Counted from the first letter of the stretch, positions 7,807-16,335 are shown. The stretch is DNA of 64,000 nucleotides from Lachnospiraceae bacterium EP-SM-12S-S03 (GCA_020540725.1 JAJBSL010000010.1:21406-85405); one strand, 5' to 3'. A program made the numbers and translations. Notes: a model not told the origin generated them from the sequence alone.

Positions 7807-7905
7807 GTTTTTGTTGATAATAAGTTCTGTAATCAGGTCACAAAAGAGAAAAAGTCTGCTATAATAAGCGGAGAAAATATGGAAGAAGAATAGGAGAAAT
7901 GAATC

Positions 7906-8421
7906 ATGAATCAAACGATTTATCTGGCAGGAGGCTGTTTTTGGGGCGTGCAGGCATACATGAAAAAATTGCCCGGGGTCATTGAAACGGAGACAGGATA
8001 TGCAAATGGGAAGACAGAATATGTGACATATGAAGAAGTGTGCAAAAAGGATACGGGACATGCAGAGACGGTGAGGGTGGTGTATGATCCGGAAATATTG
8101 CCTTTAGAGATTCTTTTGAAAGCGTTTTTTGAGGTTGTGGATCCGACGCAACTTAATCAACAAGGCGGCGACATCGGGACGCAGTATCGAAATGGTGTGT
8201 TTTATGTGGAAGAAGAGGATAGGGCAGTTATCGAACAAATGATAGAATATTTGCAAAAAATAAATCAGAAACCAGTTGTGACAGAAGTAAAACCGCTGGA
8301 GAATTTCTGCGCTGCGGAAGAATATCATCAGCATTATCTGGACAAAAATCCGACGGGATATTGTCATATCAATTTGTTTGATGCGGAAAAATTTATTCGT
8401 GAAAATGGGTTGGAAAAATAG
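7906..8421 (+). CDS. msrA: Peptide methionine-(S)-sulfoxide reductase MsrA
   Basis: A 171-residue enzyme reducing methionine-(S)-sulfoxide in proteins. The catalytic cysteine is Cys11 in GGCFWG. ETGYANG, GHAETVRVVYDP, FFEVVDPTQLNQQGGDIGTQYRNGVFY and AEEYHQHYLDKNP are all family signatures. No MsrB domain is fused. It is transcribed divergently from the probable selenoprotein with 131 bases between start codons. TATAAT at 7860 is a likely -10. The next gene starts 9 bases downstream, suggesting a shared transcript. Confidence 0.96.
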   Translation: MNQTIYLAGGCFWGVQAYMKKLPGVIETETGYANGKTEYVTYEEVCKKDTGHAETVRVVYDPEILPLEILLKAFFEVVDPTQLNQQGGDIGTQYRNGVFYVEEEDRAVIEQMIEYLQKINQKPVVTEVKPLENFCAAEEYHQHYLDKNPTGYCHINLFDAEKFIRENGLEK

Positions 8422-8430
8422 GGAAAGACG

Positions 8431-9516
8431 ATGACGGACAGAGAAAAGGAATTGCAGCAATATTTGGAAGGGCTACATGCTTTTATGCCGGAGCCGTTTT
8501 GGAAGCTGGCAGAGATTTTGGAACTGCAGGCTTTGGAACTTTGTAAGGCAAAGAATGGAAAGGATTATCTGATCCCGTATATGTTGAATGATGCGGTGGA
8601 GGATTATCTGATCTTAAGAAATGGAAGTATGACTGGTGAATATCTTCCGGAAACCAATGTACTTTTCCCGGCACGGATTGTGGAGGAACCGCAATATTTG
8701 GGGAATATGGAAACGGTGTATGTTCTTGTGATTCGTCAGGAAGGGGGAAATACGTTCACTCTTCGTTTTGATGGGATAGAGGAGCGTATCCAATGCTATC
8801 AATATCACAGGATCGGTCATTTCTGGGTAAAAGGGCAGGAGCAGTGGAGACAACTTGTGTATATGGTGGGGATAATTCATGACAAATATGAATATATTGG
8901 GGAAAATGTTTGCAATGAGAAAGAAATTGCACTGATGCCTTTGATTGAATTTCCGCCGTTCCGGTTCTGGTCACCTATTCATGAGTCTTTGGATGAGAAA
9001 TATCCATTCACTTATGATGGAATAGATGCGATGAAAGAGATTGCGAAAGAAGCCGGAGACAAAAATTATGCCCGGATGATTCGCGTTTACAGAAAATTCC
9101 CAAATCCATTTCTTGGGAAATTGCTTTGTCGTAGGTTGGCACTTCCGAAGAGTGAAGCGCTCTACTGCTTAATCCAACAGAAACTAGAAGAAGCCTCAAA
9201 AGAGTATGGGATCCGAGAATACGAATCAGGGTTGAATGGGGAAATGGACAGAAAGCGCGCAGAAATTGATGGGTTACTGCATGAAAAAGGATTTTATGGA
9301 CAGTATCCGTATTATGAGAAAGAGGAAATGCGGGTAGTGGTGACAGAAGAACATCCTTTTACAAGAGAAGAGTTTGAGTATGAAGACTATGAATTTCGAA
9401 TGAAGTTCATGGTTTCCAAAGTGGAAAAAAGACGTTTTCGCGGATGGAATAGCGGATTTTTCCGCGGAGATGGCAGACAAGGCTATATTGTGGAGGACAT
9501 AGAGGAGCTGTTTTGA
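8431..9516 (+). CDS. Uncharacterised protein (possibly DUF3878)
   Basis: A 361-residue soluble protein with no signal peptide or membrane segment. I do not recognise catalytic motifs. The mix of aromatic and acidic residues, with repeated FPPFRFW-type patches and a basic C-terminal stretch (KRRFRGWNSGFFRGDGRQGY), recalls the clostridial DUF3878 family, but this is from memory. It begins 9 bases after msrA and ends 16 bases before the CorA gene, so it is probably in one operon with both. Function cannot be inferred. Confidence 0.6.
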   Translation: MTDREKELQQYLEGLHAFMPEPFWKLAEILELQALELCKAKNGKDYLIPYMLNDAVEDYLILRNGSMTGEYLPETNVLFPARIVEEPQYLGNMETVYVLVIRQEGGNTFTLRFDGIEERIQCYQYHRIGHFWVKGQEQWRQLVYMVGIIHDKYEYIGENVCNEKEIALMPLIEFPPFRFWSPIHESLDEKYPFTYDGIDAMKEIAKEAGDKNYARMIRVYRKFPNPFLGKLLCRRLALPKSEALYCLIQQKLEEASKEYGIREYESGLNGEMDRKRAEIDGLLHEKGFYGQYPYYEKEEMRVVVTEEHPFTREEFEYEDYEFRMKFMVSKVEKRRFRGWNSGFFRGDGRQGYIVEDIEELF

Positions 9517-9532
9517 CCGGAGGAGGAAAAAT

Positions 9533-10378
9533 ATGAATCATAAGGTTGAAATTTTGAGAACAGAAGAATTTCATGAAAAGGAACCACAGATTTTTCGAAG
9601 AATTTATTCCGGAGAGAAGAGTGGGAAAATACGATTTTGTAAGGCGGATAGATATAAAAATGCGGTTACGGGAACCTTTGCGATTCCGGATAAAAAGCAT
9701 CCTTCCGAAAATAAATTTACATTTGGATATTATATGGTCAATGAAAAGCTGATTTTTATTGATGATGGTGATACCGTAAAAAGAATCATGCGAGGTATGC
9801 ATGACTATGAAACAACAGAATTCTTTTTGTTTGATTTTATGGAATATATTTTGAAGGAAGATTTAATTTATCTCCAGCAGTATGAGGAACGGCTGGCTAA
9901 AATGGAAGAAGAGCTGCTGGAAGGAAATATGAAAGAATTTGACCGGAAAATCTTGCTGGCAAGGAAAGATTTGTCTGCGTTGAGTTCTTATTACGAGCAA
10001 ATTGAGGATGTGGGCGAAGTACTTCAGCAAGATGCTGCCGAGCGTGGAAGTGAGAGGGGAAGTTTTCTTTTTGGTTTATTTTGCAACCGGGCAGGACGGC
10101 TTTATACAATGGTACAGGAATTAAAAGAATATTCCATGCAACTTCGGGAAATGCATCAGACACAGATCGATGTACGGCAAAATGAGATTATGAAAGTATT
10201 GACAATTGTTACAACAATTTTTATGCCACTTACTTTGATTGCGGGGTGGTATGGCATGAATTTTAAAAATATGCCGGAGCTTAAGTCGCCTTATGGCTAT
10301 GCAGTAGTAACGGTTGTATGTGTTTTCATTATTCTTGTGGAAATTTGGTTTTTTAAAGTAAAAAAATGGTTCAAATAG
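9533..10378 (+). CDS. CorA-family divalent metal ion transporter
   Basis: A 281-residue CorA-like protein. A long soluble, helical N-terminal region (about 1-220) is followed by two C-terminal transmembrane helices (about 222-243 and 256-276). The signature GMN follows the first helix (YGMNFKNMPEL, about residues 241-243). It forms a pentameric channel for Mg2+ or related ions in the plasma membrane. It is shorter than E. coli CorA but typical for Firmicute paralogues. GGAGGAG precedes the ATG. The following gene begins near its stop codon. Confidence 0.9.
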   Translation: MNHKVEILRTEEFHEKEPQIFRRIYSGEKSGKIRFCKADRYKNAVTGTFAIPDKKHPSENKFTFGYYMVNEKLIFIDDGDTVKRIMRGMHDYETTEFFLFDFMEYILKEDLIYLQQYEERLAKMEEELLEGNMKEFDRKILLARKDLSALSSYYEQIEDVGEVLQQDAAERGSERGSFLFGLFCNRAGRLYTMVQELKEYSMQLREMHQTQIDVRQNEIMKVLTIVTTIFMPLTLIAGWYGMNFKNMPELKSPYGYAVVTVVCVFIILVEIWFFKVKKWFK

Positions 10379-10392
10379 AAAGTGGGAAATCG

Positions 10393-10713
10393 ATGGAAAA
10401 AATAAATTTGACATGTCAGGGCTGTAATAATCATTGCCCTTTGGAAGTGACAGTGGAGAAGGGAAGAGTAATAAAAGTGGAAGGAAACTGCTGTCACAGA
10501 GGAATTGTAAGTGCGAATACGCAGATAGAACAGAGAATGAAGAAACCGGACGCAGGAGCATTTACAGGAGAAAAGAGGATTTACTGTACCGGATGTGGGA
10601 ATCGGTGCGATATGAAAGTCACAATGGAAGATGGACTCGTGAAGTCACTAAAGGGTGATGGCTGCCGACGTGGCATTATCAGCGCAAGAAAGCAGTTGGA
10701 GGGAGTAAGATGA
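10393..10713 (+). CDS. DUF1667 cysteine-rich protein with two CxxCxxxC repeats
   Basis: A 106-residue protein made of two similar halves: CQGCNNHCPLEV...GNCCHRGI and CTGCGNRCDMKV...GDGCRRGII. Each offers four cysteines suited to bind a metal or Fe-S cluster. The family (DUF1667) normally accompanies glycerol-3-phosphate dehydrogenase-type flavoproteins, but none is nearby. An upstream in-frame ATG at 10366 overlaps corA; neither start has a strong ribosome site, and the later one was chosen for the better GTGGG spacing. Translational coupling to corA is possible. Confidence 0.7.
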   Translation: MEKINLTCQGCNNHCPLEVTVEKGRVIKVEGNCCHRGIVSANTQIEQRMKKPDAGAFTGEKRIYCTGCGNRCDMKVTMEDGLVKSLKGDGCRRGIISARKQLEGVR

Positions 10714-10889
10714 GAGCGTCAAATTGCGAAACGTGTATGAATTATGAGTATGATGAAGAGTACGAATACTATGTCTGCATAAAAAATCTGGATGAGGATG
10801 AGATGTATCGGTTTGTAAAAGGGGAATTTTCTGATTGTCCATATTACCAATATGGAGATGAATATCAGATTGTAAGGAAGCAGATGTAA
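10710..10889 (+). CDS. Small cysteine-containing protein, DUF6472-like
   Basis: A 59-residue protein whose ATG overlaps the TGA stop of the preceding gene (ATGA), with GGAGGGAG as ribosome site. The sequence has ASNCETCMNY...YYVCIKNLDEDEMYRF...DCPYY and the ending GDEYQIVRKQM, a pattern I associate with DUF6472. Four cysteines (CxxC, C, C) may bind a metal. Overlap with the DUF1667 gene suggests joint function. No experimental role is known to me. Confidence 0.75.
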   Translation: MRASNCETCMNYEYDEEYEYYVCIKNLDEDEMYRFVKGEFSDCPYYQYGDEYQIVRKQM

Positions 10890-10945
10890 TGAATATGGTA
10901 CTCAGCTAGATCTGTAGGAAATTGTGAACGATAAAATGGAGAAAA

Positions 10946-11203
10946 ATGAATTATACATATATAGTAAAATGCAGCGACGACACATATTACACTGGTTGGA
11001 CGAATGATCTTAACAAGAGGATTCAGAATCATAATGCTGGAAAAGGTGCGAAATATACGAAAACAAGGCTTCCGGTGGAACTTGTCTATTACGAAGAGTT
11101 TGCAACAAAGCAGGAAGCCATGAAAAGGGAATATGCAATTAAGCAATTAAAAAAATGCAAAAAAGAAGAATTAATCTTAAGTTGGGGACGTAGTAAAATG
11201 TAA
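10946..11203 (+). CDS. GIY-YIG nuclease-fold protein (YhbQ-like), C-terminus in repeat
   Basis: An 85-residue single GIY-YIG domain: the YTYIV...YYTGWT core, the catalytic arginine in LNKRIQNHNAGKGAKYT, and the late EAMKREYAIKQLKK segment. Such stand-alone proteins are presumed DNA-structure nucleases. The domain ends around KKEELI, where the family normally stops. The last eight codons and the stop come from the GGGGACGTAG palindrome C. The repeat therefore appears to have landed at the 3' end and now supplies the stop codon. The ribosome site is weak (GGAGAA). Confidence 0.85.
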   Translation: MNYTYIVKCSDDTYYTGWTNDLNKRIQNHNAGKGAKYTKTRLPVELVYYEEFATKQEAMKREYAIKQLKKCKKEELILSWGRSKM

Positions 11204-11226
11204 CTTTACTACGTCCCCAACTTAAG
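11176..11226. repeat. GGGGACGTAG palindrome, copy C
   Basis: A perfect 22-bp stem (CTTAAGTTGGGGACGTAGTAAA and its complement) with the 7-nt loop ATGTAAC, the longest of the four copies. It overlaps the last codons of the GIY-YIG gene. CCCTGTCCCTTTT follows at 11231-11243, the same companion motif seen beside copies A and B. Confidence 0.9.
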
Positions 11227-11288
11227 TTTGCCCTGTCCCTTTTAGCAATTTTTAGCATTTTGCATATTATAATAGTGGAGGGATGATT

Positions 11289-11753
11289 ATGATACAAAAT
11301 ATATTTGGAAAGCCTGAGGCGTATGCGCAGGTGAGAGGGAGCATGCAAAATGCGAAAATCCATGGGAATATTTATTTTTATGGAATGCATAATGGGACAT
11401 TGGTTATTGCAGAGGTTTATGGACTTCCGAATACAATAGAGAAAGAGAATGGGAATTTCTATGGTTTCCATATCCATGAGGGAGAAAGTTGTACGGGCGA
11501 TGAGCAGGATCCTTTTAAGAATGTAGGTGGACATTATAATCCTGAAAAAGAAACGCATCCGAAACATGCAGGAGATTTGCCGCCACTTCTTGCAAATGAT
11601 GGAATTGCCTGGAGCGCAGTGTACACAGATCGATTTTATCCGGAAGATGTTGTTGGGAGAACTGTGATAATACATGGTATGGCGGATGATTTCCATACAC
11701 AGCCATCCGGAGATTCGGGGATGAAGATTGCTTGTGGAGAAATTGTAGTTTAG
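11289..11753 (+). CDS. Cu/Zn superoxide dismutase-like protein, no signal peptide
   Basis: A 154-residue SodC-fold protein. The ligand set appears complete: His61 and His63 (GFHIHEG), His82 (GGHYNP), His90, His93 and Asp96 (HPKHAGDLP), and His129 (VIIHG). Cys68 and Cys149 could form the family disulfide. The zinc loop is about six residues shorter than in E. coli SodC. No signal peptide is present, so it is predicted to be cytoplasmic, which is unusual since most bacterial SodCs are exported. The ATG at 11289 is preferred to 11283 because GGAGGG ends 6 bases before it. It lies between palindromes C and D. Confidence 0.88.
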   Translation: MIQNIFGKPEAYAQVRGSMQNAKIHGNIYFYGMHNGTLVIAEVYGLPNTIEKENGNFYGFHIHEGESCTGDEQDPFKNVGGHYNPEKETHPKHAGDLPPLLANDGIAWSAVYTDRFYPEDVVGRTVIIHGMADDFHTQPSGDSGMKIACGEIVV

Positions 11754-11776
11754 TACAAATTATAGTACGAATTAGT

Positions 11777-11821
11777 CAGTTGGGGACGTAGTAAAATGCA
11801 ATTTTACTACGTCCCCAACTG
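11777..11821. repeat. GGGGACGTAG palindrome, copy D
   Basis: A perfect 21-bp stem (CAGTTGGGGACGTAGTAAAAT and its complement) with a GCA loop, 23 bases after the SOD-like gene. The rest of the 250-base gap to 12003 is AT-rich, and I see no gene in it. Confidence 0.88.
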
Positions 11822-12003
11822 TACCGATTGTTTGCTCCAATAATAGTTATTGCCGATCTGAACAAAAAGGGTAAGCAGAATTAAAGTACAAAGAGAAAGC
11901 GATAGAGGCTATGATATACAAAAAGCATTCAAATTTGTATGGAGCTTGTGTGTCCATGTTTGCGAAACAAATATGTATTGCTACTCGTTTTGTTTTATGA
12001 ACA

Positions 12004-12765
12004 TTATTCTAAATACATCGCTTTTATTTTTTGAATCTCGGTTTCGCCAATTCCATATTCTTCTTGCAAATATGTATGGAAATCTGTATATTTCTCCCCG
12101 ATGGATTGAATGGAACTTAACAGATATTCTTCTTTTACATAGAGAAGCTCTTCGGCACCTGGGAAATTTCCGGTTTTCTTGAGAAAGGTTTCGTTTTCTT
12201 CTCTTCGGTAATCATTGCTTAACATGTAGTCCCTTAGAATGATTCCGTCACTAACGCCAAGTGTTTTTAAAATAAGATAAGCGCAAAATCCGGTACGGTC
12301 TTTTCCGGCGCTGCAATGAAAGACAAAAGGGGTGTCTCCATTTAACAGAAGATCAAACATTTTCTGATATGCCGGATTATGAAACGGAAGTAATTTATAC
12401 ACATCCATAATATAGGAAGAAAGCCTTTTAAGCTGACCGGATTTTATCAAATCCTCCATGTTAAAGTTTCCTTGATACGAATCTGTGATGGAAATGGCAC
12501 TGCACTGTATATAATTGCATCCGTCAGGAGCTTCGTTTGGAGCGGCGGCGGCTTCTTCGTTACTTCGGAAGTCTAAAATATACTGTATATGTAATTTCTG
12601 AAATTGTTTTCTCTCTGCATCATCTTGAAAATGAATCGGAGAACTTCTGTAGAATTGTCCTTTTTTTACATGATGGCCGTCTTCTGTCGGATATCCTCCG
12701 ATATCACGAAAATTTGTGATATGAATTCCTTCTACAAAGTTAGGAAAAGTGCTGTTATTTCTCAA
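12004..12765 (-). CDS. Tyrosine-protein phosphatase (Y_phosphatase3 type)
   Basis: A 253-residue phosphatase. The P-loop HCSAGKDRTGF holds the catalytic Cys151 and Arg157. The N-terminal NFRDIGGYPTEDG and YRSSP motifs and the ILDFRS segment are typical of the IphP/PtpB-like bacterial family that acts on phosphotyrosine, phosphoserine or phosphoinositides. No signal peptide or membrane segment is seen. It is transcribed alone on the minus strand. The ribosome site is AGGTGA. Its substrate cannot be told from context. Confidence 0.93.
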   Translation of the reverse strand: MRNNSTFPNFVEGIHITNFRDIGGYPTEDGHHVKKGQFYRSSPIHFQDDAERKQFQKLHIQYILDFRSNEEAAAAPNEAPDGCNYIQCSAISITDSYQGNFNMEDLIKSGQLKRLSSYIMDVYKLLPFHNPAYQKMFDLLLNGDTPFVFHCSAGKDRTGFCAYLILKTLGVSDGIILRDYMLSNDYRREENETFLKKTGNFPGAEELLYVKEEYLLSSIQSIGEKYTDFHTYLQEEYGIGETEIQKIKAMYLE

Positions 12766-12849
12766 AATATATCACCTCACTTGTTGGATTTGACTACCAT
12801 TTTACTCCGATAAAAATCATTTTACAATTTGTTTTGAAGGGTTTTACAG

Positions 12850-13215
12850 ATGGGAGTAATAAGTGGATTCCCGATTTTAGATCCGATTGCCAGTATTGTT
12901 GTAATCTGTATTTTTATCGGGAAGGCTTCCTATGGCATTTTCAAAGATGCCATCGATAAGATGGTGGATAAATCCTGCGATCCGGAAACAATCACGGCAA
13001 TGGAGCAACTGATCATGAAACAGAACGGAGTGGAACGGATTGATATGTTGCAGACCCGACTTTTTGGGGCAAAAATTTATGTGGACATTGAGGTGGCCGC
13101 CGATGGAAAACTGACGCTTGCGGAAGGTCACGATATTGCCCAGGAAGTGCATGATGCAATAGAAAGAGAAATTCCTCTTGTAAAGCATTGCATGGTGCAT
13201 GTTAACCCGGCATAA
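12850..13215 (+). pseudogene. C-terminal remnant of a cation diffusion facilitator
   Basis: A 121-codon frame corresponds to the last third of a CDF metal transporter: the final membrane helix (GFPILDPIASIVVICIFIG), then the cytoplasmic domain (LMKQNGV..I..L.TR..GAKIYVDIEVAADGKLTLAEGHDIA...IEREIPLVKHCMVHVNP). The first four to five helices, with the metal-binding HxxxD pairs, are missing. Upstream in frame there is a stop within 20 bases and no trace of the lost part, and the phosphatase gene begins 84 bases away. It is a deletion remnant, probably not functional as a transporter. Confidence 0.8.
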
Positions 13216-13271
13216 ACCGCGTGGATCAGGAGATATTCTAACTGAAAATTTGTATGTGTACATCTTGAAAA

Positions 13272-13319
13272 ATAGTCGAAATCCATTGTTTCTGATTTGG
13301 AATTTCGGCTATATTTTTT
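13272..13319 (+). terminator. Intrinsic terminator
   Basis: A stem ATAGTCGAAATCC / GGAATTTCGGCTAT (one bulge, one G-T) is followed by six T. It lies in the 215-base gap before the FGGY kinase. The rest of the gap carries a TATAAT at 13383-13388, probably the kinase -10, and no gene. Confidence 0.7.
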
Positions 13320-13430
13320 GTGAAAATTTAACATTTTTTTGGAGGTAAAATAAAACAAGTAGAACTTGTATCGTACAATTGTTATAATGAAGATAATGAA
13401 AATCGTTGAAAGAAACAAGGAGGAATCGTT

Positions 13431-15035
13431 ATGGGTTGTGATACGATCAAACAATGTATTCAGGCGGGAAACGCTGTGCTTGGTATTGAATTTGGTTCAA
13501 CAAGGATCAAGGCGGTTTTGATAGATGAGAGCCATGGGGTAATTGCATCCGGATCTCATGATTGGGAGAACCGATTCGAGAACCAGATCTGGACATACAG
13601 TTTGGAAGATATCTGGACCGGGCTTCAGGATAGCTATCGGAAAATGGCGGAAGATGTAAAAGATAAATACGGAATTGTACTTACAAAGTTAGGAGCGATC
13701 GGGTTCAGTGCCATGATGCACGGATATATGGCATTTGATCAAGATGGAGAATTACTCGTTCCATTCCGTACGTGGCGAAATACGATGACGGAGCAGGCTG
13801 CAAAAGAGCTTACGGAGTTATTTGACTTCAATATGCCGCAGAGATGGAGCGGATCGCATATTTATCAGGCGATTCTAAACGAAGAAGAGCATGTGAAGAA
13901 CGTGGCGTTTATTACGACGCTGGCCGGCTATATTCATTGGAAACTGACAGGACAAAAAGTACTTGGTGTGGGAGATGCATCTGGCATGTTCCCGATTGAT
14001 TCTAAGACAAAGGATTGGAATCAGGAAATGCTTGCAAAATTTGATGAAACAATCGCACCGAAAGGATATCCGTGGAAGATTGAACAAATCCTGCCGAAAG
14101 TTCTTGTGGCCGGAGAACAGGGAGGAAGTCTGACAGAAGAAGGTGCAAAACTTCTGGATGAATCAGGAAGCCTGGAGGCAGGAGTACCGGTTTGTCCTCC
14201 GGAAGGTGATGCAGGAACGGGAATGGTTGCAACAAACAGTGTGAAAGTCCGTACGGGCAATGTGTCTGCGGGAACAAGTGTGTTCAGTATGGTAGTGTTA
14301 GAAGAAGAACTGAAAAAAGTACACGAGGAAATTGACATTGTAACGACTCCTTCAGGTGATGCGGTGGCTATGGTACACTGTAACAACTGTACATCCGATT
14401 TAAATGCCTGGATAAATATTTTCAAAGAGTTTGCCGAAAGTTTTGGAATTAAAAATGTAGATATGAATCAATTATTCGGAACACTTTATAACAAAGCATT
14501 GGAAGGAGACACAGATTGCGGTGGACTGCTTGCATACAATTTCTTCTCCGGGGAGCCGGTAGTGGGATTTGATGCAGGACGACCATTGTTTGTGCGTACA
14601 CCGGACAGCAGATTTAATCTTGCCAACTTTATGCGGGTAAACTTATATGCCTCTTTGGAAGTTTTAAAAGTGGGTATGGATATTCTTTTAAAAGAAGAAG
14701 ATGTGAAGCTGGATGAGATTTACGGACATGGTGGTTTGTTTAAAACTCCGGTTGTAGGACAGAGGATTCTTGCAGCGGCACTTGATACTGCGGTAACAGT
14801 TATGGAGACAGCAGGAGAAGGAGGCGCATGGGGAATTGCAGTGCTTGCTTCCTATATGAAGAATAAAAGAGAAGAGGAAGCTTTGGATGCATATTTAAGT
14901 GACCGTGTATTTGTAGGACAAAAAGGTGTGACCTTCAGTCCTCTGGAAGAAGATGTAGAAGGATTTAATACATTTATTAAACGGTTTAAGAGTGGACTTG
15001 CCATTGAAAAAGCGGCGGTTAATGCACTGAAATAG
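13431..15035 (+). CDS. FGGY-family carbohydrate kinase
   Basis: A 534-residue ATP-dependent sugar kinase. The N-terminal phosphate-binding motif [16 protein letters not shown] (about 17-32), the FSAMMHGYM segment, the central GDAGTGMVA and [10 protein letters not shown], and the C-terminal [17 protein letters not shown] adenosine motif are all visible. Such enzymes phosphorylate pentuloses, glycerol or related polyols. It is closest in appearance to xylulokinase/ribulokinase-like proteins, but no isomerase, epimerase or transporter is adjacent, so the substrate is undetermined. GGAGG precedes the ATG. TATAAT at 13383 is a likely -10. Confidence 0.85.
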   Translation: MGCDTIKQCIQAGNAVLGIEFGSTRIKAVLIDESHGVIASGSHDWENRFENQIWTYSLEDIWTGLQDSYRKMAEDVKDKYGIVLTKLGAIGFSAMMHGYMAFDQDGELLVPFRTWRNTMTEQAAKELTELFDFNMPQRWSGSHIYQAILNEEEHVKNVAFITTLAGYIHWKLTGQKVLGVGDASGMFPIDSKTKDWNQEMLAKFDETIAPKGYPWKIEQILPKVLVAGEQGGSLTEEGAKLLDESGSLEAGVPVCPPEGDAGTGMVATNSVKVRTGNVSAGTSVFSMVVLEEELKKVHEEIDIVTTPSGDAVAMVHCNNCTSDLNAWINIFKEFAESFGIKNVDMNQLFGTLYNKALEGDTDCGGLLAYNFFSGEPVVGFDAGRPLFVRTPDSRFNLANFMRVNLYASLEVLKVGMDILLKEEDVKLDEIYGHGGLFKTPVVGQRILAAALDTAVTVMETAGEGGAWGIAVLASYMKNKREEEALDAYLSDRVFVGQKGVTFSPLEEDVEGFNTFIKRFKSGLAIEKAAVNALK

Positions 15036-15136
15036 GAATCGATGTTTTGCAAAAAAACCTTTTCAACACTGATATTTTGTATTATAATAGGACGGTAGTA
15101 ATTCAGAATAGACTCTGGAGGTAAGAAGGGATAAAG

Positions 15137-16327
15137 ATGGAAAGAAAAGTAGGTACAATTTCAAGAGGTATTCGCTGTCCGATTATCAGAGAAGGAGACA
15201 ATCTGGCAGATATCGTGGTAAATAGTGTATTAGAAGCAGCAGAAAGTGAAGGATTTGAGTTAAGAGACAGAGATGTAATTTCTCTTACGGAATCTATTGT
15301 TGCAAGATCACAGGGTAATTATGCTCCGATCAGTGCAATTGCAAGTGATGTGAAAGCAAAATTAGGCGGAGAGACAATCGGAATCATTTTCCCGATTTTG
15401 TCAAGAAACAGATTTTCAATCTGCTTAAAGGGTATGGCTATGGGAGCAAAGAAGGTTGTTCTTATGTTAAGCTATCCGAGCGATGAAGTGGGCAATGAAC
15501 TTGTGTCACTTGATAAGTTGGATGAAGCAGGAATCAATCCGTATAGTGATGTGCTTACATTAGAGAAATACAGAGAACTTTTTGGTGAGAATAAGCACGA
15601 ATTTACAGGTGTTGACTATGTACAGTATTACGGAGAGATCATCCGTGAAGCAGGGGCAGATGTGGAGATCATCTTCGCAAATAATCCAAAAACAATCCTT
15701 AACTATACAAAGAACGTAATCAACTGTGATATTCATACACGTGCAAGAACAAAGCGTATCTTAAAAGCAAACGGTGCTGAGAAGGTATTTGGAATGGATG
15801 ATATCTTAACTTCATCTGTAGACGGAAGTGGATGCAATGAGAAGTATGGACTTCTTGGATCCAATAAGTCCACAGAAGAAAGCATTAAGTTATTCCCAAG
15901 AGAGTGCTTCGGACTTGTAGAAGAGATCCAGAAGAGCATTTTGGAGAAGACAGGAAAGCATGTAGAAGTTATGGTTTACGGTGATGGCGCATTCAAAGAT
16001 CCACAAGGTAAGATATGGGAGCTTGCAGATCCGGTAGTTTCTCCTGCATATACAGACGGACTTCGCGGAACACCGAACGAAGTGAAGCTGAAATATCTGG
16101 CGGACAATGATTTCGCTGATTTGAGCGGAGAAGCCTTAAAAGAGGCGATTTCCAAACGTATTAAGGAGAAAGATGATAACCTTGTAGGCAACATGGTGTC
16201 TCAGGGAACAACACCGAGACAGCTTACAGACTTGATCGGTTCTTTATGTGACCTTACAAGCGGTTCCGGTGACAAAGGTACTCCGGTTGTACTTGTACAG
16301 GGATATTTCGACAATTATACAAACTAA
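15137..16327 (+). CDS. CofE-like (F420-0:L-glutamate ligase family) protein
   Basis: A 396-residue protein of the CofE/FbiB N-terminal family, which in F420 producers adds glutamate to coenzyme F420-0. The family pattern ISRGIRCPIIREGDNLADIV, DRDVISLTESIVARSQGNY and VYGDGAFKDPQGKIWELADPVVSPAY is clear. At 396 residues it is longer than archaeal CofE (about 250). No other F420 biosynthesis gene lies in the window, and gut clostridia are not known to make F420, so the real substrate may differ. It is probably monocistronic: a TATAAT lies at 15083-15088 and a terminator follows. Confidence 0.8.
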   Translation: MERKVGTISRGIRCPIIREGDNLADIVVNSVLEAAESEGFELRDRDVISLTESIVARSQGNYAPISAIASDVKAKLGGETIGIIFPILSRNRFSICLKGMAMGAKKVVLMLSYPSDEVGNELVSLDKLDEAGINPYSDVLTLEKYRELFGENKHEFTGVDYVQYYGEIIREAGADVEIIFANNPKTILNYTKNVINCDIHTRARTKRILKANGAEKVFGMDDILTSSVDGSGCNEKYGLLGSNKSTEESIKLFPRECFGLVEEIQKSILEKTGKHVEVMVYGDGAFKDPQGKIWELADPVVSPAYTDGLRGTPNEVKLKYLADNDFADLSGEALKEAISKRIKEKDDNLVGNMVSQGTTPRQLTDLIGSLCDLTSGSGDKGTPVVLVQGYFDNYTN

Positions 16328-16335
16328 TAAAGTAC

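Noticed and set aside
7771..8061. Minus-strand ORF opposite msrA
   Set aside because: Its sequence is a shadow of msrA and has no family pattern. The real minus-strand gene starts at 7774 and runs the other way out of this region.
11139..11696. 185-codon minus-strand ORF over the SOD-like gene
   Set aside because: It runs antisense through the SOD gene and palindrome C and shows no protein-like conservation pattern.
4266..12003. CRISPR array
   Set aside because: The four repeats are long palindromes at irregular distances of hundreds to thousands of bases, with genes between them and no spacers.
12850..13215. Calling the CDF fragment a complete small transporter
   Set aside because: Only one membrane helix and none of the intramembrane metal-binding residues are present.
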